NCBI RefSeq assembly: GCF_900291465.1
Contig: NZ_LT985808.1
Location: forward strand, 1,768,408-1,832,407
Source of the DNA: Bacteroides sp. Marseille-P3684
GTDB taxonomy: Bacteria > Bacteroidota > Bacteroidia > Bacteroidales > Bacteroidaceae
Length of the DNA: 64,000 nt
Direction of reading: 5' to 3'
The translations under genes were made by a program, and so were the position numbers. Positions 19,132 to 27,856 of the stretch are shown here, one piece after another. Within the stretch, counting starts at the first letter, position 1. The number at the start of each line of letters is the position of its first letter. The notes below the pieces were generated by a model that worked only from the letters and a program-made list of their open reading frames with translations, was not told the origin of the DNA and did no database searches.

Positions 19132-21291
19132 ATGAAAGTATATCAGACTGATGAAATTAAAAACATTGCTCTTTTGGGCAATGATGGAGCCGGTAAAACC
19201 ACCCTCACAGAGGCCTTACTCTATGAGAGTGGGGTTATAAAACGTCGCGGAAGAATCACGCAGAAGAATACGGTGAGCGATTATTTCCCGGTAGAGCAAG
19301 AGTATGGCTATTCTGTCTTTTCTACAGTGTTCCATGTGGAGTGGAACGGCAAAAAGCTGAACATCATCGACTGTCCGGGAAGTGACGACTTTGTGGGAGC
19401 AGCCATCACGGCACTCAACGTCACCGATACCGCCATCCTGTTGTTGAACGGCCAGTACGGTCCCGAGGTGGGAACGCAGAACCATTTCCGGTATACCGAG
19501 AAGCTGGGCAAGCCCGTCATCTTCCTGGTGAACCAGCTGGACCATGAGAAATGTGATTACGACCACGTGCTGGAGCAGTTGAAGAACATCTACGGTTCGA
19601 AAGTGGTCCCCGTACAGTATCCGTTGGAGACAGGTCCCAACTTCCATGCCCTGATCGACGTGCTGTTGATGAAGAAATATTCCTGGAAGCCCGAAGGAGG
19701 CGAACCGATCATTGAAGATATTCCCGAAGAAGAAATGGAGAAAGCCACCGAGTGGCACAAGGCGTTGGTGGAAGCTGCCGCCGAGCATGATGAAGGACTG
19801 ATGGAGAAATTCTTCGAGCAGGATTCGCTGACGGAAGACGAGATGCGTGAGGGTATCCGCAAGGGTCTGGTCAGCCGTGGCATGTTCCCGGTGTTCTGTG
19901 TCTGTGCAGGCAAGGACATGGGTGTACGCCGACTGATGGAATTCTTGGGCAATGTGGTTCCGTTCGTTTCCGAGATGCCGAAGGTGTTCAATACACGGGG
20001 TGAAGTGGTTCCGCCCGATGCGAATGGTCCGACTTCCCTGTTCTTCTTCAAGACTGCCGTGGAGCCGCACATTGGCGATGTACAGTATTTCAAGGTGATG
20101 AGCGGTACCGTTCATGAGGGCGACGACCTCTCGAATGCCGACCGCGGTTCGAAGGAGCGCATCTCCCAGCTCTTCGTCTGTGCAGGTGCCACCCGTATCA
20201 AGGTGAGTGAACTGCGTGCCGGAGATATCGGCTGTACGGTGAAGCTCAAGGATGTGCACACCGGCAACACCCTGAACGGCAAAGACTGTGAAAACCGCTT
20301 CAACTTCATCAAATATCCGAACTTCAAATATTCGCGTGCCATCAAGCCGGTCAATGAGGCTGATACCGAGAAGATGATGGGCGCCCTCTTCCGCATGCGT
20401 GAGGAAGACCCGACTTGGGAAGTGGAACAATCGAAGGAATTGAAACAAATCATCGTGCACGGTCAGGGTGAGTTCCACTTGCGTACGTTGAAATGGCGTC
20501 TGGAGAACAACGAAAAGATATTCGTCAACTTCGAAGAACCGAAGATTCCTTACCGCGAAACCATCACGAAGGCTGCTCGGGCTGATTACCGTCACAAGAA
20601 ACAGTCGGGTGGAGCCGGACAGTTCGGTGAAGTGCACATGATTGTGGAACCCTACTACGAAGGCATGCCGTTGCCCGAGACCTATAAGTTCAATGGTCAG
20701 GAATACAAGGTGACGGTGAAGAGCCAGGAAGTGATCGACTTGGAGTGGGGTGGCAAGCTGGTGTTCATCAACAGCACCGTGGGCGGTTCCATCGACGCAC
20801 GCTTCATGCCGGCCATCCTGAAAGGTGTCATGAGCCGTATGGAGCAAGGTCCGTTGACCGGTTCGTATGCCCGTGATGTACGTGTGATTGTCTATGACGG
20901 CAAGATGCACCCGGTAGACTCCAACGAAGTCTCCTTCATGCTGGCGGGACGCAATGCGTTCAGTACCGCCTTCAAGAACGCCGGTCCGAAGATTCTGGAA
21001 CCGATTTACGATGTGGAAGTCTTTGTTCCGAGTGAGAAGATGGGTGATGTGATGGGCGATTTGCAGGGACGCCGTGCCATGATTATGGGTATGAGCAGCG
21101 AAAACGGCTATGAGAAGCTGGTTGCCAAGGTGCCTCTGAAAGAGATGTCATCCTACTCCACTGCACTCAGTTCGCTCACCGGCGGACGCGCTTCGTTCAT
21201 CATGAAGTTCGCCAGCTACGAACTGGTTCCGTCGGATGTTCAGGAGAAGCTCATCAAGGAGTTTGAAGCCAAACAGGAAAAAGACGATTAA
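19132..21291 (+). CDS. fusA2: Elongation factor G paralogue EF-G2, catalytic His replaced
   Basis: 719 residues with the full EF-G domain order: GTPase, beta-barrel, domains III-V (GQGEFHLRTLKW, KKQSGGAGQFGEVHMIVEP). The P-loop is kept (GNDGAGKTT) and G4 reads NQLD. In G3 the usual DTPGHVDF is DCPGSDDF, so the catalytic His after PG is Ser (about residue 84). Switch I lacks the usual RGITI (QEYGYSVFSTV instead). This agrees with published work on the Bacteroides EF-G2 paralogue, which supports translation without GTP hydrolysis, is used under carbon limitation and is needed for gut colonisation. The canonical EF-G must lie elsewhere. It is monocistronic, ending at the terminator at 21332-21366. 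Confidence 0.92.
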   Translation: MKVYQTDEIKNIALLGNDGAGKTTLTEALLYESGVIKRRGRITQKNTVSDYFPVEQEYGYSVFSTVFHVEWNGKKLNIIDCPGSDDFVGAAITALNVTDTAILLLNGQYGPEVGTQNHFRYTEKLGKPVIFLVNQLDHEKCDYDHVLEQLKNIYGSKVVPVQYPLETGPNFHALIDVLLMKKYSWKPEGGEPIIEDIPEEEMEKATEWHKALVEAAAEHDEGLMEKFFEQDSLTEDEMREGIRKGLVSRGMFPVFCVCAGKDMGVRRLMEFLGNVVPFVSEMPKVFNTRGEVVPPDANGPTSLFFFKTAVEPHIGDVQYFKVMSGTVHEGDDLSNADRGSKERISQLFVCAGATRIKVSELRAGDIGCTVKLKDVHTGNTLNGKDCENRFNFIKYPNFKYSRAIKPVNEADTEKMMGALFRMREEDPTWEVEQSKELKQIIVHGQGEFHLRTLKWRLENNEKIFVNFEEPKIPYRETITKAARADYRHKKQSGGAGQFGEVHMIVEPYYEGMPLPETYKFNGQEYKVTVKSQEVIDLEWGGKLVFINSTVGGSIDARFMPAILKGVMSRMEQGPLTGSYARDVRVIVYDGKMHPVDSNEVSFMLAGRNAFSTAFKNAGPKILEPIYDVEVFVPSEKMGDVMGDLQGRRAMIMGMSSENGYEKLVAKVPLKEMSSYSTALSSLTGGRASFIMKFASYELVPSDVQEKLIKEFEAKQEKDD

Positions 21292-21331
21292 TCAGGTTCA
21301 CGAAACAGTTTCTAACTAATCCATACAATAG

Positions 21332-21366
21332 AAAAGCCGCTTCCGTTAAAGGAAACGGCTTTTTTA
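21332..21366 (+). terminator. Rho-independent terminator of fusA2
   Basis: AAAGCCGCTTCC pairs with GGAAACGGCTTT (small internal mismatch) around a GTTAAA loop and runs into a T-stretch. Confidence 0.88.
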
Positions 21367-21399
21367 TTTAATTCCCCTTAAAAATTTAAGAACTGAACG

Positions 21400-21430
21400 T
21401 TGGTTACCAATTAAATTTCTATTAATTTTG
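21400..21430 (+). promoter_or_regulatory. Candidate promoter for rprXY
   Basis: TTG at 21400-21402, 20 bp, then TAATTTTG (21423-21430), in agreement with the Bacteroidetes consensus. A second TAATTTTG at 21556-21563 sits directly before the kinase ATG and has no -33 partner. Confidence 0.55.
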
Positions 21431-21568
21431 CACTTGTCTGAAAGCCCGTTAGGCGATAATGGCTGCTTTGTCAGCTAAAAACGTCTTTTCGGTTAATAAT
21501 AGAGAATCGGCATGTAAAATCTGTTAATCAGACGCCAACGTTATTTATGCGTTGTTAATTTTGCTCCT

Positions 21569-23089
21569 ATGAAAAAGTCAACGATTTGGATTTTAGGCAT
21601 CATCATGGGTCTCTCGTTCGTCAGCTTGCTCTATTTGCAGGTGAGCTACATCGAGGAGATGATCAAAATGCGCCGGGAGCAGTTTGACGAGTCCGTCAAG
21701 CGCAGTCTTTCCAGTGCGGCCAATTCCCTGGAACTGGCTGAGGCTGCTACGTACTTGCAAAAAGAGATGAGCAGCGGATACAAGAAAAGGACTTCGTCGG
21801 TGGGCAATCTGAATACGTCCGATACCCCGGGTATGATTCAGGTCCATCAACAGATGGTGAGGACCGGTAACGGATTCGCCCTGCGCATCCGCATCGGAGG
21901 TAGCTTGTTTGGTGATTCGGTCCGCAAGTCGTTGAGCGAAACCAACGATGACCTGCGTCAGGAGTTCTACGGACGTTTCAAGCAAAAGCGCGACCTGGTG
22001 AACGATGTGGCACTGAAACTGTTGCACCGTGCCAGTGACAAGTCGCTGGAGGAACGGGTGAACTTCAAGACACTCGACGAATGCATTAAGACGGAACTGG
22101 CAAACAACGGAATCGACATCCCTTACCACTTCACGGTGCAGACCAATGACGGACGGGAGGTGTACCGTTGTCCCGACTACGAGGAAGCCGGTTCGGAACA
22201 TGTCATCCCGCAGGTGCTCTTCCAGAATGACCCGCCGGCAAAGCGCGGATGGGTGCAGATTCATTTTCCGACGCTGAACGATTATATTTACAGTTCGGTG
22301 AAGTTCATGATACCGTCGTTGATATTCACGTTCGTGCTGCTGGTGACTTTCATCTTTACGCTCTACCAGATTTTCCGTCAGAAGAAGCTGACCGAGATAA
22401 AGAACGACTTCATCAACAACATGACCCACGAGTTCAAGACACCTATCTCTACCATTTCGCTTGCAGCCCAGATGCTGAAGGACCCGGCTGTCGGGAAGTC
22501 GCCCCAGATGTTCCAGCACATATCGGGAGTCATCAACGATGAGACCAAGCGTCTGCGTTTCCAGGTGGAGAAAGTCTTGCAGATGTCGATGTTCGAACGG
22601 CAGAAAGCCACTCTGAAGATGAAAGAGGTCGATGCCAACGAACTGATAGCTGGTGTCATTCACACCTTTGCTTTGAAGGTGGAGAAGTACAACGGACGCA
22701 TTACCTCCGACCTGTCGGCGCTCGACCCGTTGATCTTTGTGGATGAGATGCACTTTACCAATGTCATATTCAACCTCATGGACAATGCCGTGAAGTATAA
22801 GAGACCGGAAGAGGACCTCTTGCTGAACGTGCGGACCTGGAATGAGGGCAACAAGCTCTGCATCTCCATTGAGGACAATGGCATCGGCATCAAGAAAGAG
22901 AATTTGAAGAAGATTTTCGATAAGTTCTACCGCGTTCATACCGGCAACCTTCATGACGTGAAGGGCTTCGGCCTGGGCTTGGCATACGTCAAGAAAATCA
23001 TTCAGGACCATAAGGGAACCATCCGGGCTGAGAGTGAGTTGGGCGTAGGAACGAAGTTTATCATTGTATTACCCTTATTAAAAAATTAA
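21569..23089 (+). CDS. rprX: Sensor histidine kinase RprX
   Basis: 506 residues. A transmembrane helix at about 6-24, a periplasmic sensor region to about 240 and a second helix at about 246-268 (FMIPSLIFTFVLLVTFIFTLY) precede the HisKA domain. The phosphoacceptor His lies at about 287 in NNMTHEFKTPIST. The ATPase domain has NLMDNAVKYK, SIEDNGIGI and FGLGLAYVKKI. It is followed after 5 bp by an OmpR-type regulator, and the pair matches the RprX/RprY system of Bacteroides. The signal is unknown. Membrane-bound; phosphorylates RprY. Confidence 0.9.
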   Translation: MKKSTIWILGIIMGLSFVSLLYLQVSYIEEMIKMRREQFDESVKRSLSSAANSLELAEAATYLQKEMSSGYKKRTSSVGNLNTSDTPGMIQVHQQMVRTGNGFALRIRIGGSLFGDSVRKSLSETNDDLRQEFYGRFKQKRDLVNDVALKLLHRASDKSLEERVNFKTLDECIKTELANNGIDIPYHFTVQTNDGREVYRCPDYEEAGSEHVIPQVLFQNDPPAKRGWVQIHFPTLNDYIYSSVKFMIPSLIFTFVLLVTFIFTLYQIFRQKKLTEIKNDFINNMTHEFKTPISTISLAAQMLKDPAVGKSPQMFQHISGVINDETKRLRFQVEKVLQMSMFERQKATLKMKEVDANELIAGVIHTFALKVEKYNGRITSDLSALDPLIFVDEMHFTNVIFNLMDNAVKYKRPEEDLLLNVRTWNEGNKLCISIEDNGIGIKKENLKKIFDKFYRVHTGNLHDVKGFGLGLAYVKKIIQDHKGTIRAESELGVGTKFIIVLPLLKN

Positions 23090-23094
23090 ATTAT

Positions 23095-23793
23095 ATGGAT
23101 GAGAAGTTGAACATTTTATTGTGCGAAGACGATGAGAATCTTGGCATGCTTTTGAGAGAATATTTGCAGGCAAAAGGCTATTCTGCAGAGTTGTGTCCGG
23201 ATGGTGAAGCCGGTTACAAGGCTTTCCTGAAGACTAAGTTCGACCTGTGCGTACTCGATGTGATGATGCCGAAAAAGGACGGTTTCACATTGGCACAGGA
23301 GATTCGTGCAGCCAATGCTGAAATCCCCATCATCTTCTTGACAGCCAAGACGCTGAAGGAGGATATCCTGGAAGGTTTCAAGATTGGTGCCGACGACTAC
23401 ATCACCAAGCCCTTCAGCATGGAAGAGCTGGTGTTCCGTATTGAAGCCATCTTGCGTCGTGTACGTGGAAAGAAGAACAAGGAAAGCAGTGTCTACAAAA
23501 TCGGCCGCTTTACGTTCGACACACAGAAGCAAATCCTGGCTATCGACGGCAAGCAGACCAAGCTGACTACAAAGGAATCGGAACTCTTGAGTCTGCTCTG
23601 TGCACATGCCAATGAGATTCTGCAACGTGACTTTGCATTGAAGACCATCTGGATTGATGACAACTACTTCAATGCACGAAGCATGGACGTTTACATCACC
23701 AAGCTCCGTAAACACTTGAAAGCCGATGATTCCATCGAAATCATCAACATCCACGGCAAAGGCTATAAGCTGATTACTCCGGACGTTGACTGA
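23095..23793 (+). CDS. rprY: OmpR/PhoB-family response regulator RprY
   Basis: 232 residues. The receiver domain shows the acidic pocket (LCEDDEN), the phosphorylated Asp at about 55 (LCVLDVMMPKKDG) and the conserved FLTAK and DYITKPFS. A C-terminal winged-helix DNA-binding domain follows (LTTKESELLSLLCAHANEIL, MDVYITKLRKHL, IINIHGKGYKL). It lies 5 bp after the kinase gene and is the output partner of RprX. In Bacteroides, RprY-type regulators have been linked to stress and central metabolism, and the operon ends here at a strong terminator. Confidence 0.93.
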   Translation: MDEKLNILLCEDDENLGMLLREYLQAKGYSAELCPDGEAGYKAFLKTKFDLCVLDVMMPKKDGFTLAQEIRAANAEIPIIFLTAKTLKEDILEGFKIGADDYITKPFSMEELVFRIEAILRRVRGKKNKESSVYKIGRFTFDTQKQILAIDGKQTKLTTKESELLSLLCAHANEILQRDFALKTIWIDDNYFNARSMDVYITKLRKHLKADDSIEIINIHGKGYKLITPDVD

Positions 23794-23811
23794 TTTGCGA
23801 GTCTACCTGAT

Positions 23812-23855
23812 AAAAAAGACGCCGTTTGTGCCTCAGTACAAACGGCGTCTTTTTT
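23812..23855. terminator. Bidirectional terminator between rprY and the small membrane gene
   Basis: AAAAAAGACGCCGTTTGT pairs perfectly with ACAAACGGCGTCTTTTTT around an 8-nt loop, with T-runs in both directions. Confidence 0.93.
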
Positions 23856-23889
23856 ATGTCAGGGCTGAAGCCTCGAGCTTCTGTCCGTA

Positions 23890-24066
23890 TCATACAATGT
23901 ACTTGTTGAAGAAGATGTAAGCGGCAAGTCCGCCAAAGATAAATACGAGTGAAGTCACCAGCATGGCGTTGCTGTCCATGCAGTGCGTGAAGAATCCCCC
24001 AAGCAGGATGAGGGTTCCGATGATGATAAGGATCAGGCCAATGTGTTTACAGAACTGTTTGAGCAT
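23890..24066 (-). CDS. Small two-helix membrane protein
   Basis: 58 residues from the ATG at 24066 (MLKQFCKHIGLILIIIGTLI). Two hydrophobic segments at about 8-25 and 35-53 leave a short loop with TH and a C-terminal FFNKYIV. I do not recognise a named family, though similar short proteins are common in Bacteroides genomes. It lies 37 bp downstream of the MarR regulator on the same strand and is probably co-transcribed. Longer in-frame starts would overlap the regulator and precede the hydrophobic start, so they were set aside. Confidence 0.7.
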   Translation of the reverse strand: MLKQFCKHIGLILIIIGTLILLGGFFTHCMDSNAMLVTSLVFIFGGLAAYIFFNKYIV

Positions 24067-24103
24067 CGTTGTAATGTATTTGGTAGAGTGATAAAAGTCC
24101 GGG

Positions 24104-24550
24104 TTACTCTTTCGTGTTGGTGAAAATCTTCCGCAACACATTCTGGCTGACGCGCAATTCCTCTACGGTCAGTCCGTAAAGCGCTTCTTTCAGCGTACGG
24201 TTGGCGATGAAGCGCGTACGTTCCTCCAGCTCCCGCCCGGTTTGGGTCAGGTGTATCAGGTTGATGCGCCGGTCCGACTTGTCGGAGGTACGCACCACCA
24301 GGTGCATCCGCTCCATGTTGTCGATAAGGCGTGTCATACTGGGTTTGTCCTTGAAGGTGGCATTGCAAAGCTCCTGCTGCGTCACACCGTCTTTCTCCCA
24401 CAGGAACAGGAGGACCGTCCATTGTTCAGGAGTAATTTCCAGATTGTTCTGTCTGAAGTTGCGGTAGAGCTTGCGGTTGATGGCAGCCGAGACCTTGCCG
24501 TTGAGTATGGCAAATATCAGGCGTGTGTCAAAATTGAATTCTTCAGTCAT
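24104..24550 (-). CDS. MarR-family transcriptional regulator
   Basis: 148 residues with a winged helix-turn-helix: LEITPEQWTVLLFLWEKDGVTQQEL, then TFKDKPSMTRLIDNMERMHLV as recognition helix and wing, with the Asp-Arg signature SDKSDRRINLIHLTQTGREL. Such proteins are dimeric repressors that respond to small ligands. A -7 element, TACCTTTG, lies on the minus strand at 24583-24576. Its only evident operon partner is the small membrane protein downstream. Ligand and targets are unknown. Confidence 0.9.
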   Translation of the reverse strand: MTEEFNFDTRLIFAILNGKVSAAINRKLYRNFRQNNLEITPEQWTVLLFLWEKDGVTQQELCNATFKDKPSMTRLIDNMERMHLVVRTSDKSDRRINLIHLTQTGRELEERTRFIANRTLKEALYGLTVEELRVSQNVLRKIFTNTKE

Positions 24551-24732
24551 GAAATTATTGTTTAAGCAACTAAGGCAAAGGTACGAATACTATTCTTGTC
24601 GGAGGTGCTATTGTTAGTAAAATTTGTGAATATCCTGAATTTCCTTGCCGTTCCATGACCTGACGACTTTCCGCAAATCGGCACAAAAAGGAAGGTAAGT
24701 GGCTTATTTTCGTAAGAAAACACTTTCAAAGA

Positions 24733-24763
24733 TTTGCAGGTTCATGAAAAATATCTACCTTTG
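24733..24763 (+). promoter_or_regulatory. Promoter of the rpsF-rpsR-rplI operon
   Basis: TTTG (24733-24736), 19 bp, TACCTTTG (24756-24763), an exact match to the Bacteroidetes primary-sigma consensus, 38 bp before the rpsF start. Confidence 0.85.
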
Positions 24764-24800
24764 CGCTCGATTTTCAAAAACATAATATTAATCTATTAAT

Positions 24801-25154
24801 TTGACACGTATGAATCAATACGAAACCGTTTTCATTTTGACTCCCGTTTTGTCTGATGTTCAGATGAAGGAAACGGTAGACAAGTTCAAAGGTATTCTTA
24901 CTGCCGAAGGTGCTGAAATTGTCAATGAGGAGAACTGGGGATTGAAGAAGTTGGCTTATCCCATCGAGAAGAAATCCACCGGTTTTTATCAACTGATTGA
25001 GTTTAAAGCAGACCCGACTGTAATTGAAAAACTTGAAGTAAACTACCGTCGTGACGAACGCGTAATCCGCTACTTGACTACCAAGTTGGATAAATACGCT
25101 ATCGAATATGCTGCAAAAAGAAGAAGTGTAAAATCAACTAAAAAGGAGGATTAA
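24801..25154 (+). CDS. rpsF: Ribosomal protein S6
   Basis: 117 residues. The start [14 protein letters not shown], the middle [19 protein letters not shown] and [19 protein letters not shown] are typical S6. It is a small-subunit protein that pairs with S18 on the 30S platform. First gene of a three-gene operon; the order S6-S18-L9 without an intervening ssb or priB gene is usual in Bacteroidetes. Confidence 0.98.
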   Translation: MTRMNQYETVFILTPVLSDVQMKETVDKFKGILTAEGAEIVNEENWGLKKLAYPIEKKSTGFYQLIEFKADPTVIEKLEVNYRRDERVIRYLTTKLDKYAIEYAAKRRSVKSTKKED

Positions 25155-25157
25155 TCC

Positions 25158-25427
25158 ATGGCACAACAACAATCCGAAATCAGATATTTGACTCCGCCTT
25201 CAGTGGATGTAAAGAAGAAGAAATACTGCCGTTTCAAAAAGGCTGGTATCAAGTATATCGACTACAAAGATCCTGAATTCTTGAAGAAATTCTTGAATGA
25301 GCAAGGTAAGATTCTGCCTCGCCGCATTACCGGTACTTCATTGAAATATCAGAGAAGAGTTGCTCAAGCAGTGAAAAGAGCCCGTCACTTGGCATTGCTT
25401 CCATTCGTAACTGACATGATGAAATAA
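25158..25427 (+). CDS. rpsR: Ribosomal protein S18
   Basis: 89 residues with [39 protein letters not shown] and [12 protein letters not shown], the standard S18 core. It forms a heterodimer with S6 in the 30S subunit. It starts 4 bp after rpsF and ends 15 bp before rplI; both junctions carry an AGGAGG-like purine run (AAGGAGGATTAATCC, AAGGAGGAATTTG), which is noteworthy because strong Shine-Dalgarno sites are uncommon in this phylum. Confidence 0.98.
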   Translation: MAQQQSEIRYLTPPSVDVKKKKYCRFKKAGIKYIDYKDPEFLKKFLNEQGKILPRRITGTSLKYQRRVAQAVKRARHLALLPFVTDMMK

Positions 25428-25442
25428 TAAGGAGGAATTTGT

Positions 25443-25892
25443 ATGGAAATCATTTTGAAAGAAGACATTGCAAACTTGGGTTACAAGAATGACATTGTAA
25501 CAGTGAAATCAGGTTACGGTCGTAACTATCTTATTCCTACCGGTAAAGCCGTTATCGCATCTCCGGCTGCAAAGAAAATGCTGGCTGAAGAGTTGAAACA
25601 ACGTGCTCACAAACTTGAGAAAATCAAGAAGGATGCTGAAGCTTTGGCTGCTCAGTTGGAAGGCGTATCGTTGAAGATCGCTACCAAGGTCAGCTCTACT
25701 GGAACCATCTTCGGTTCTGTGGGAAGCATTCAGATTGCTGAAGAACTGGAGAAGCTGGGTCACAAGATTGACAGAAAGATTATCTTCGTGAAGGATGCCG
25801 TGAAAGAAGTTGGTTCTTACAAGGCTACCGTAAGACTTCACAAAGAGGTTTCTGTTGAAATCCCCTTCGAAGTAGTTGCTGAAGAAGCATAA
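25443..25892 (+). CDS. rplI: Ribosomal protein L9
   Basis: 149 residues. The N-terminal domain has [20 protein letters not shown] and [14 protein letters not shown], followed by the long connecting helix ([21 protein letters not shown]) and the C-terminal rRNA-binding domain ([16 protein letters not shown]). It belongs to the 50S subunit and influences reading-frame fidelity. Last gene of the operon, followed by a hairpin at 25923-25959. Confidence 0.98.
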   Translation: MEIILKEDIANLGYKNDIVTVKSGYGRNYLIPTGKAVIASPAAKKMLAEELKQRAHKLEKIKKDAEALAAQLEGVSLKIATKVSSTGTIFGSVGSIQIAEELEKLGHKIDRKIIFVKDAVKEVGSYKATVRLHKEVSVEIPFEVVAEEA

Positions 25893-25922
25893 ACGTAGAA
25901 TTATAAGTTTTCTATGAAAGTG

Positions 25923-25959
25923 CAAGGGCATTCCTCCCGTCGTGGAGTGAATGCCCTTG
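25923..25959 (+). terminator. Hairpin after rplI
   Basis: CAAGGGCATTC pairs perfectly with GAATGCCCTTG around a 15-nt loop; the T-run after it is weak. Confidence 0.65.
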
Positions 25960-26105
25960 TTGCATATATGCCAGGATGGCAAAGAAGAAACCGGCAACAG
26001 TCAGGCTTGTTGTCCTCGACTGTGCCGGTCGTTCATACCCTTTATTAATCAATCAAATTATTTGAAATGGCGGCAACGACTCGTCGCGAGTGCTTGCCGT
26101 ATGTC

Positions 26106-26750
26106 TTAGTCTTTTCTTACGAACTTTCCGTCTTTCCATTCATAGACCACGGACTTGCGTATATACGGGATAATCTGCTGACGGTCATCCGCGTTCATAT
26201 AGTCCGGGGTGGTATAGGTGAAGGATAGTGTGTTCTCCTTGGGGGAGAGCGAAGCTTTCAGGAAGGTGATGTCTGCCTTGCGCTGCAACTCGTTCAGGCT
26301 GTCAGCCTTTTCAGCGGAAGGCTGGAGGAAGAAGTCGTCAGGTCCGGGTCGTTGGGGGAGGAAATCGCTCACCGGCAACTCTTTCCAGTCCGTTGAATAG
26401 AAACGGAGGCTGCTGTCCTCCACCGGTCCTTTGACCGTCTTCACCCAGCAGACGACCGACACGGAATCGTTGAGCGGGAGACGGCGCATTTCCCATACAC
26501 TGCTTTCGGTCACCTGTGCCAGCAGGTAGTCATCGGTGAGTGTCTTGACTTCCGACGTACGGTTGAAGCGGTTGGTGACCCGTGCCTTCATGTTGCTGGC
26601 AATGAAGTCCACACAGTCAGCCCGGTTGACGGGAGTCAGGATGGGCGACAACGTGTCGGGCATGTGGACAAATATTTCTTTTAGGGTCTGTGCCTGCATG
26701 CCGCCGATGCACAGCAGGCAGCCAAGGACCGACAGGAATCTCTTTTTCAT
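26106..26750 (-). CDS. DUF3256 family secreted protein
   Basis: 214 residues with a signal peptide (FLSVLGCLLCIGGMQAQ). The mature part begins TLKEIFVHMPDTLSPILTPVNRADCVDFI, which I recognise as DUF3256, a family confined to Bacteroidales. Function is unknown; the size and export suggest a periplasmic or surface protein. It follows the EamA transporter gene after 9 bp on the same strand and is probably in the same transcript. Confidence 0.8.
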   Translation of the reverse strand: MKKRFLSVLGCLLCIGGMQAQTLKEIFVHMPDTLSPILTPVNRADCVDFIASNMKARVTNRFNRTSEVKTLTDDYLLAQVTESSVWEMRRLPLNDSVSVVCWVKTVKGPVEDSSLRFYSTDWKELPVSDFLPQRPGPDDFFLQPSAEKADSLNELQRKADITFLKASLSPKENTLSFTYTTPDYMNADDRQQIIPYIRKSVVYEWKDGKFVRKD

Positions 26751-26759
26751 TTACTCTTG

Positions 26760-27680
26760 TTATTTGGAACCCAAATATAGGAAAATCATACCGATTAGCA
26801 CCAATGCCAAATCGACAACCTTGCTTTTTAAATTCTTTTCACGGAAGAAGAGCGCACCGCACAGGAAGGAGACCACCACACTGCCGCGCCGCACCATCGA
26901 CACGATGGAAATCATGGCACCTTCCAGACTCAGGGAGTAGAAGTAGACGAAGTCGGCTGCCGACAGGAAGATGGAGATGAGGATGATGCACCAGTCCCAG
27001 TGGAACGGGGTGGTCGTCTTCCGCTTGGGAAGCCACAGCAGGGCAATCACGGCTCCCATCATGAAAAGCTGGTAGATGTTGTACCACGACTGCACCACCA
27101 TGCGGTCCAGTCCCAGTCCGCCTTCACTGACGGGTGCCATCAGGTATTTGTCATAGAGTCCGCTGATGGCGCCGGTGACGGCTGCCAGTACGACGTAGAA
27201 GATGTAGCGGTTATGCTTGAAGTCGATGCCTTCCTTTTTTCCCGAACGGCTCAGCATGAAGAAGGAAATGACTGCCATCAGCACACCTGCCCACTGGTAG
27301 AGGTTCAGCCTTTCGCCAAACACGAGCAGGGCACCCACCAGTACCATGACCGGACGGGTCGCATTGATCGGTCCCACGATGGTGAGCGGCAGGTGCTTCA
27401 TGCCGAAATAGCCGAACGTCCATGAGGAGAGCACGATGACCGACTTGAGCAACACATACTTGTGTACCTCCCAACCGGCAGCCGGCACATGGAAGATGGT
27501 GCCGTCGAGACTGTCGCTCCAAGCTGAAATCAGGATGAAGGGAAGGAAAATCAGGCTGGAGAACAAGGTGTTCAGGAACAGGACCGGAAGGACGGCGTTG
27601 TCGCGTAACGATTCTTTCTTGAATGCGTCATAGAAGCCCAGCAGTGCAGCCGAGAGGAATGCCAGAAGTAACCACATCAT
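26760..27680 (-). CDS. EamA/DMT-family membrane transporter
   Basis: 306 residues with about ten hydrophobic helices in two repeats, as in drug/metabolite transporters (GPINATRPVMVLVGALLVFGERL in the first half; SMVRRGSVVVSFLCGALFFREKNL in the second). These proteins export or import small metabolites across the inner membrane; the substrate cannot be told. The Met pair at the start leaves one codon of doubt. A -7 element, TATCTTTG, lies on the minus strand at 27724-27717. The DUF3256 gene follows directly. Confidence 0.88.
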   Translation of the reverse strand: MMWLLLAFLSAALLGFYDAFKKESLRDNAVLPVLFLNTLFSSLIFLPFILISAWSDSLDGTIFHVPAAGWEVHKYVLLKSVIVLSSWTFGYFGMKHLPLTIVGPINATRPVMVLVGALLVFGERLNLYQWAGVLMAVISFFMLSRSGKKEGIDFKHNRYIFYVVLAAVTGAISGLYDKYLMAPVSEGGLGLDRMVVQSWYNIYQLFMMGAVIALLWLPKRKTTTPFHWDWCIILISIFLSAADFVYFYSLSLEGAMISIVSMVRRGSVVVSFLCGALFFREKNLKSKVVDLALVLIGMIFLYLGSK

Positions 27681-27856
27681 GGATGTAACGATTTATGTAT
27701 TCTTTCTTTCGGGGTGCAAAGATACGGCTTAATTGCGCTCGGTGGATATTCCCGGATAAAAAGTAGGGTGGGGAAGAGGGTTAAAAAAGAAAAACGCCTA
27801 CCTTTGCACTCGTCTTTTTAGGAACTGATGTCCATCTACATTTTTTAATACGTAAT

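Noticed and set aside
19216-20910. 564-codon frame opposite the EF-G2 gene
   Set aside because: Antisense shadow without signal peptide, domains or regulatory context.
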